Shown: positions 60,506-64,000 of the stretch, in pieces
Layout of the letters: each line of letters starts with the position of its first letter
Position numbering within the stretch: position 1 is the stretch's first letter
Source of the DNA: Guillardia theta CCMP2712
Taxonomy: Eukaryota > Cryptophyceae > Pyrenomonadales > Geminigeraceae
Length of the DNA stretch: 64,000 bases
Assembly (NCBI RefSeq): GCF_000315625.1
Contig: NW_005434661.1
Location: forward strand, 108,725 to 172,724
Direction of reading: 5' to 3'
Position numbers and translations under genes: made by a program
The notes under the pieces: generated by a model
What the model was told of the DNA's origin: nothing
Databases searched by the model: none
What the model saw: the letters and a program-made list of their open reading frames with translations, nothing else

Positions 60506-60797
60506 AGAGGAGGAGGAATTGAAGAGGAGGAGGAGCAGCGGCAGCAGCCGCTGGTTTTGAAGGGGGCCTGCATTGTACATATGGGTTGTGAATATTTTTC
60601 TTAATTTTGGTCAATCAACCATTAACAGGAGTGATCTTTGAAAGACTTTAAATTGAAAATGAATAAGAAATCAAGAAATGGAAGATTGTCTTTTCCCCGC
60701 CTCCTCGCTGCTCCCTTCACTCTCCTCTCCATCCTTCTCCTCCCTTCCCAGTCCGCCTGCTCTCGCTCTGATTCTTCCCCCGGGCTCTCTCGCTCAC
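60506..60797. other. Convergent spacer
   Basis: Between the stops of the JmjC and lipase genes; AT-rich at 60580-60680, then pyrimidine-rich. Nothing recognised. Confidence 0.5.
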
Positions 60798-63700
60798 TCA
60801 GCGACCCTTGTCTCCTTGCTCCTTCCCAGCTCCCTCTCCTCTCCTCATCGCTCTCTCGTAGCTCCTCATCAGGTGGCTAGACAGCATGTCTGCAGCAAAC
60901 ACAATCCTCCCCATCGTCAGCGGCACCTCCTCCTGCGTCGAGATCAGTTCGGGTCTCACCATCGCTCACATCACCTTCACCCATCTTCCTTCCTCGTCCA
61001 GGAACCACAGCAGCCTTCCTGCTGGATAGAGCTTGTCGTTGACCATGCTCGCTTCTATTGCCTTCAGGTAGCTCTTCCTCCACATCTCGTCCACCTCTCC
61101 CTCCGCTCTGTCCTTTTCGCCTCCTCCTCCTCCTCCTCCTCCTCCTCCTCCTCCTCCTCCTCCTCCTACCTCTAGCGGTAGCAGACTCTTCATGCGACGC
61201 ATGCACATCCTTACGATCCTCTCGACCGCCTCCTCCTCCTCTGCCAGGAGACAAGCAGCATCGCACACGTCGCAGACGCTGCGAGGAGCGAGTGAGCTCG
61301 TCGCGCCCTCCAGCGCTGAGCCTCACCTGCCGAGGGAGAGGCGGCAGATGACGTCGTCTCGGAGGAGGATGGATGTGATGGACCCACGAACTCTCTCGCT
61401 CAGCTGCTCTGAGACCGAGCAGGGGGCAGCGAAGGCGAAGCAGCGGATCTGAGGGAAGAGCTGCTGCCATCGCGCCGTCAGGAGCGACGCTACTCCTCCT
61501 CCCATGCTGTGACCGACAAGCCTTAGCCCAAAGCCTCTGCAGCCCCTCGTTAGATCCTCTACCCCCCGCTCCCCCTCCCCCTCCCCCTCCCCCTCTGCAT
61601 CCCTCTCTGCCACTTCCTCACCTCGCATCCGTCCTCAACTTCTCCTCAACAGTCTCGCGCAGCTTTGCGTCCATATTCACGGCGCTTTCCCACATACCCT
61701 GGTGCACAAGCGCGTTCTCGAGGCCGAGGAGACGAACGGGGGCGGAGGAGCAGCGAAGGTCGGCAAGCACGTCGGAGACGTCGCGAGTTCCTCTGATTGC
61801 CAGGACAAGGTTGCGAAACTGAATGAAGCAAAGGGGTTGAGAGACAGAAAAACAGGGAGAGAAGGCGGAGGAGGAGGAGGAGGAGGAGGAGGAGGAGGAG
61901 GACAGACAATGTCATTCCCTAGCACCAACAGCATCATCGTCACCTTCTTGTCCAACAAAAGGATAAAACAAGGCTCGTGCAGCTCCGCGCTCGTCCACTC
62001 CTCCTGTATTATACAAGTCTCGTCGAGCTCGAGATCCTGCAAGACAGCGTCCTGGTTGTTGCTGAGTTTGAGATGACAGACAGCAACAACATCACACTTT
62101 GTTTCTCTGCAGAAGTTTCTTGGCATCGACCTTGGAGTCTCCCATCACGATATCGTGAACTTGATCATAAGAATCGTGAGGCAGCAAACCCTCCTGACTT
62201 TTTCCCTCACCTCTCCCGTAACACAGCGATGCCAACCTCGCATATCTGCGCAGCTCCTCGATGTTGATGTCATCGTCGTCTTGCAGGCAGGGAGGGGCTG
62301 TGCAAACCAAAACATTATTGCTCTCGTCGAAAGGGACGCCATCCATCATCATCATCGAAATTATCGAAATCAACATCTTTTTATCAGGTTTATCCTCATC
62401 GTCGCCGTCATGATCATGATCAGCATTAGCATCACAATCGTTTGACTCTTCCTCCTCCTCGACCAAAACTTCCACAGCCACCAACACAATCTCCTTCTCC
62501 TCCGTGAATGGAGTTCTCACGTTCGTTATTCCTCTCCCGTTTCAGCTTGTTTAGGCATCCTTGACAACCGTAGTCGACTTCTTCGATGAACTGAACGATC
62601 GAAGTGTCAGGGATAGCCAACGAAGGAGGTGAGAGTAGAGAAGAATGAGAGAGAAGAGGCGAAAATCTGAGATGATCAGAGAGGTGAGATGAGCGATTGA
62701 GACTGAGACTCTCAGACAAGATTGCGGTCTCAAAACCACAGCAATCAGAATGGAGAACGCGTCACAAACGACAACATCGTTCCCACCTGCAGGCAGGCAA
62801 CTCCAACCAATCCTTTGATCATCTGCCTCGTACTGACGTTCTTGATTTTGTGCTCCACTTGTGTCTTGTAGATGTTCATGATATGCTCCAACATCTTCGA
62901 GCAACGTCACATCATCTGTCTTCTCCCAAAATCGAGAAAGAGCAGCAAACTGAGCGAGTGACAGAGGGGAGGAGATGGTATCGCAGCGACCAGAGAGGAG
63001 CAGGCGGACAGAGTGGAGTGGGGAGAGGGAGAGGACAAAGTGAAAGAAGTTGAGCCAAGGGAAGGAGAAGAAGGAGAAGCAACAGCAAAGAGGATCTTAC
63101 CCAGGCTCCATCTTTTCCTAGGATGATTTCATGTTGTTTCATCGACATCACATTCTTTATCACGTCGAAGAAATCGCTGCTCGCTCTCAAAGATCTCTCA
63201 GTAATGCTGCCTGCTGTACATGGCGTGACTTTTCATCCTTCTACGCCTCCCCCCCCCCTTCTCCCTCTCCCTCTCTTTCTCCTCCTCCCCCTCCTCCTTC
63301 TCTTTCTCCTCCTCCTTCACTTTCCATCTCCCTTCCTCCTCTGCTTCTCTTATCGCATTCCAGCTCCTGTAAATCTCTCACCAGCTGGTGTCAAGTTCAA
63401 GTTCGCCGTCTGTCTGATCCTTTCCAGCCACCGCATCCCTGTGAAAGCTGCGCTTTCCCCCTCCCCCTCCCCATTCCTATCCCCCTCCTCCCCTCTCCCT
63501 CTCTTGCCCCCGAAGACTTGTCCCGCGCTCCTGATCGCGTCGGAGCATCTCGAAGCCAACGGCTCTGCGTGAGGCCGGGCCCAGTCGAGCACGTTCTTTG
63601 CCACTTGCATCGCCGAGCTCCCCTCCAGCATGAAAGGAAAGGACATCCCGGCCTCCCGCACATGACCATTATCCTCTTCCATCTTCTCCTCTTCCTCCAC

Positions 63701-63857
63701 TTGTCCCTCCCCCATCGCCCTCCCTGTTGAGGGCTCCATAGTTCGCAGGTCTCAAGGGAGGTTCTGATCTCAGCCCCTCCGATGCTCCGTCGAGTTCTTG
63801 TTGTAGCCGGACCCTCACATCAGCTGCTTCTGCGTTCCCTGCTAACATGGTCAGCAT
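60798..63857 (-). CDS. Class 3 lipase, sn1-specific diacylglycerol lipase type
   Basis: Multi-exon gene running leftwards. The N-terminal exons are MLTMLAGNAEAADVRVRL (63857), MQVAKNVLDWARPHAEPL (63610), FFDVIKNVMSMKQHEIILGK (63180), MLEHIMNIYKTQVEHKIKNV (62896) and IEEVDYGCQGCLNKLKRE (62590). The lipase domain follows: NIEELRRYARLASLCYGRG (62270), FILLLDKKVTMMLLVLGND (61975), NLVLAIRGTRDVSDVLADLR (61815-61750), GFGLRLVGHSMGGGVASLLT (nucleophile Ser in GHSMG, about 61500) and SILLRDDVICRLSLG (catalytic Asp). The last exon VPLTMGRIVFAADMLSSHLM supplies the catalytic His and ends at the TGA at 60798. Substrate is probably diacylglycerol or another glycerolipid. A (GGA)n tract at 61122-61166 is likely intronic. 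No hydrophobic membrane region like animal DAGLs is evident. Several 5' junctions are unresolved. Confidence 0.75.
61122..61166. repeat. (CTC)n trinucleotide repeat
   Basis: About 15 CTC units within the lipase gene, probably in an intron starting with GTAGGAGG on the minus strand; if exonic it would encode a poly-Gly loop. Confidence 0.9.
61866..61902. repeat. (GGA)n trinucleotide repeat
   Basis: About 12 GGA units in another intron of the lipase gene; a poly-Pro frame on the minus strand is an artefact. Confidence 0.9.
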
Positions 63858-64000
63858 GAATGCGACTGGCAGTGCTCTCGGCTCCTCGTCGTTGCTTGAT
63901 CCTCCTCGTTCCTCGTGTTCTGCTCCTTTCCATCCCTCATCTCATGCCGCCCTATTCCCCTCTCCCCTCTCCCCTCTCCCCTCTCCCCTCTCCCCTCTCC
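63858..64000. other. Right end of window, CTCTCCC tandem repeat
   Basis: Upstream of the lipase ATG. From 63957 to the end the sequence is a tandem CTCTCCC repeat cut by the window edge. Confidence 0.85.

Overview
The window is nuclear DNA of a eukaryote with a complex (secondary) plastid. A cryptophyte is the best fit, possibly Guillardia theta, although a related alga is not excluded. Genes lie on both strands without operons. Most are cut by short GT-AG introns (about 35-95 nt) whose phases can be followed by eye. At least three predicted precursors begin with a signal peptide whose likely cleavage site is followed by Phe (SNS|FIS, AYS|FTS, ATS|FAD), the mark of bipartite targeting into a red-lineage secondary plastid. 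No rRNA, tRNA, CRISPR array or prokaryotic signal was seen.

Layout. 0.35-6.1 kb: a tandem-DUF179 (YqgE-like) protein (-), ribose-5-phosphate isomerase (+) and a JmjC/cupin oxygenase (-). 7.1-10 kb: three paralogous small proteins of unknown function. 11.2-14.2 kb: a TMEM208/SND2 homologue (+) and a 13-exon plastid-targeted atypical SDR (-). 15.0-22.2 kb: a coiled-coil protein (+) whose stop codon abuts that of a divergent M20 peptidase (-), then a secreted beta-helix-like protein (-). 22.2-32 kb: a repeat-rich tandem duplication (offset 4,720 bp) of a gene for a large membrane protein with RelA/SpoT-like domains; the first copy is broken and the second encodes a two-module 1,235-residue protein. 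A gag-like relic and a displaced exon fragment lie between them. 32-39.4 kb: a secretory coiled-coil protein (+), an unresolved spliced gene (-) and a small coiled-coil protein (+). 39.5-49.9 kb: plastid-targeted glutathione reductase (-), an intronless 1,411-residue pseudokinase-ARM-RING protein (-) and an acidic, probably nuclear protein (-). 51-54 kb: SIL1-like ER co-chaperone (+) and a DUF4864-like protein with a twin-arginine leader (-). 56.6-63.9 kb: a JmjN/JmjC/C5HC2 demethylase-like protein (+) and a class 3 (DAG-type) lipase (-).

The genes are mostly unrelated housekeeping genes rather than one pathway. Themes are plastid metabolism (isomerase, glutathione reductase, SDR, DUF179, DUF4864), the secretory route (TMEM208/SND2, SIL1) and chromatin or ribosome oxygenases (two JmjC proteins). 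Between genes lie very GC-rich islands sharing a GTGACCGGGCC-like core, a dispersed TTTGAGTAAAG repeat, C-rich tracts and microsatellites. The least explained parts are the duplicated membrane/RelA-SpoT-like gene and the family of three small proteins.
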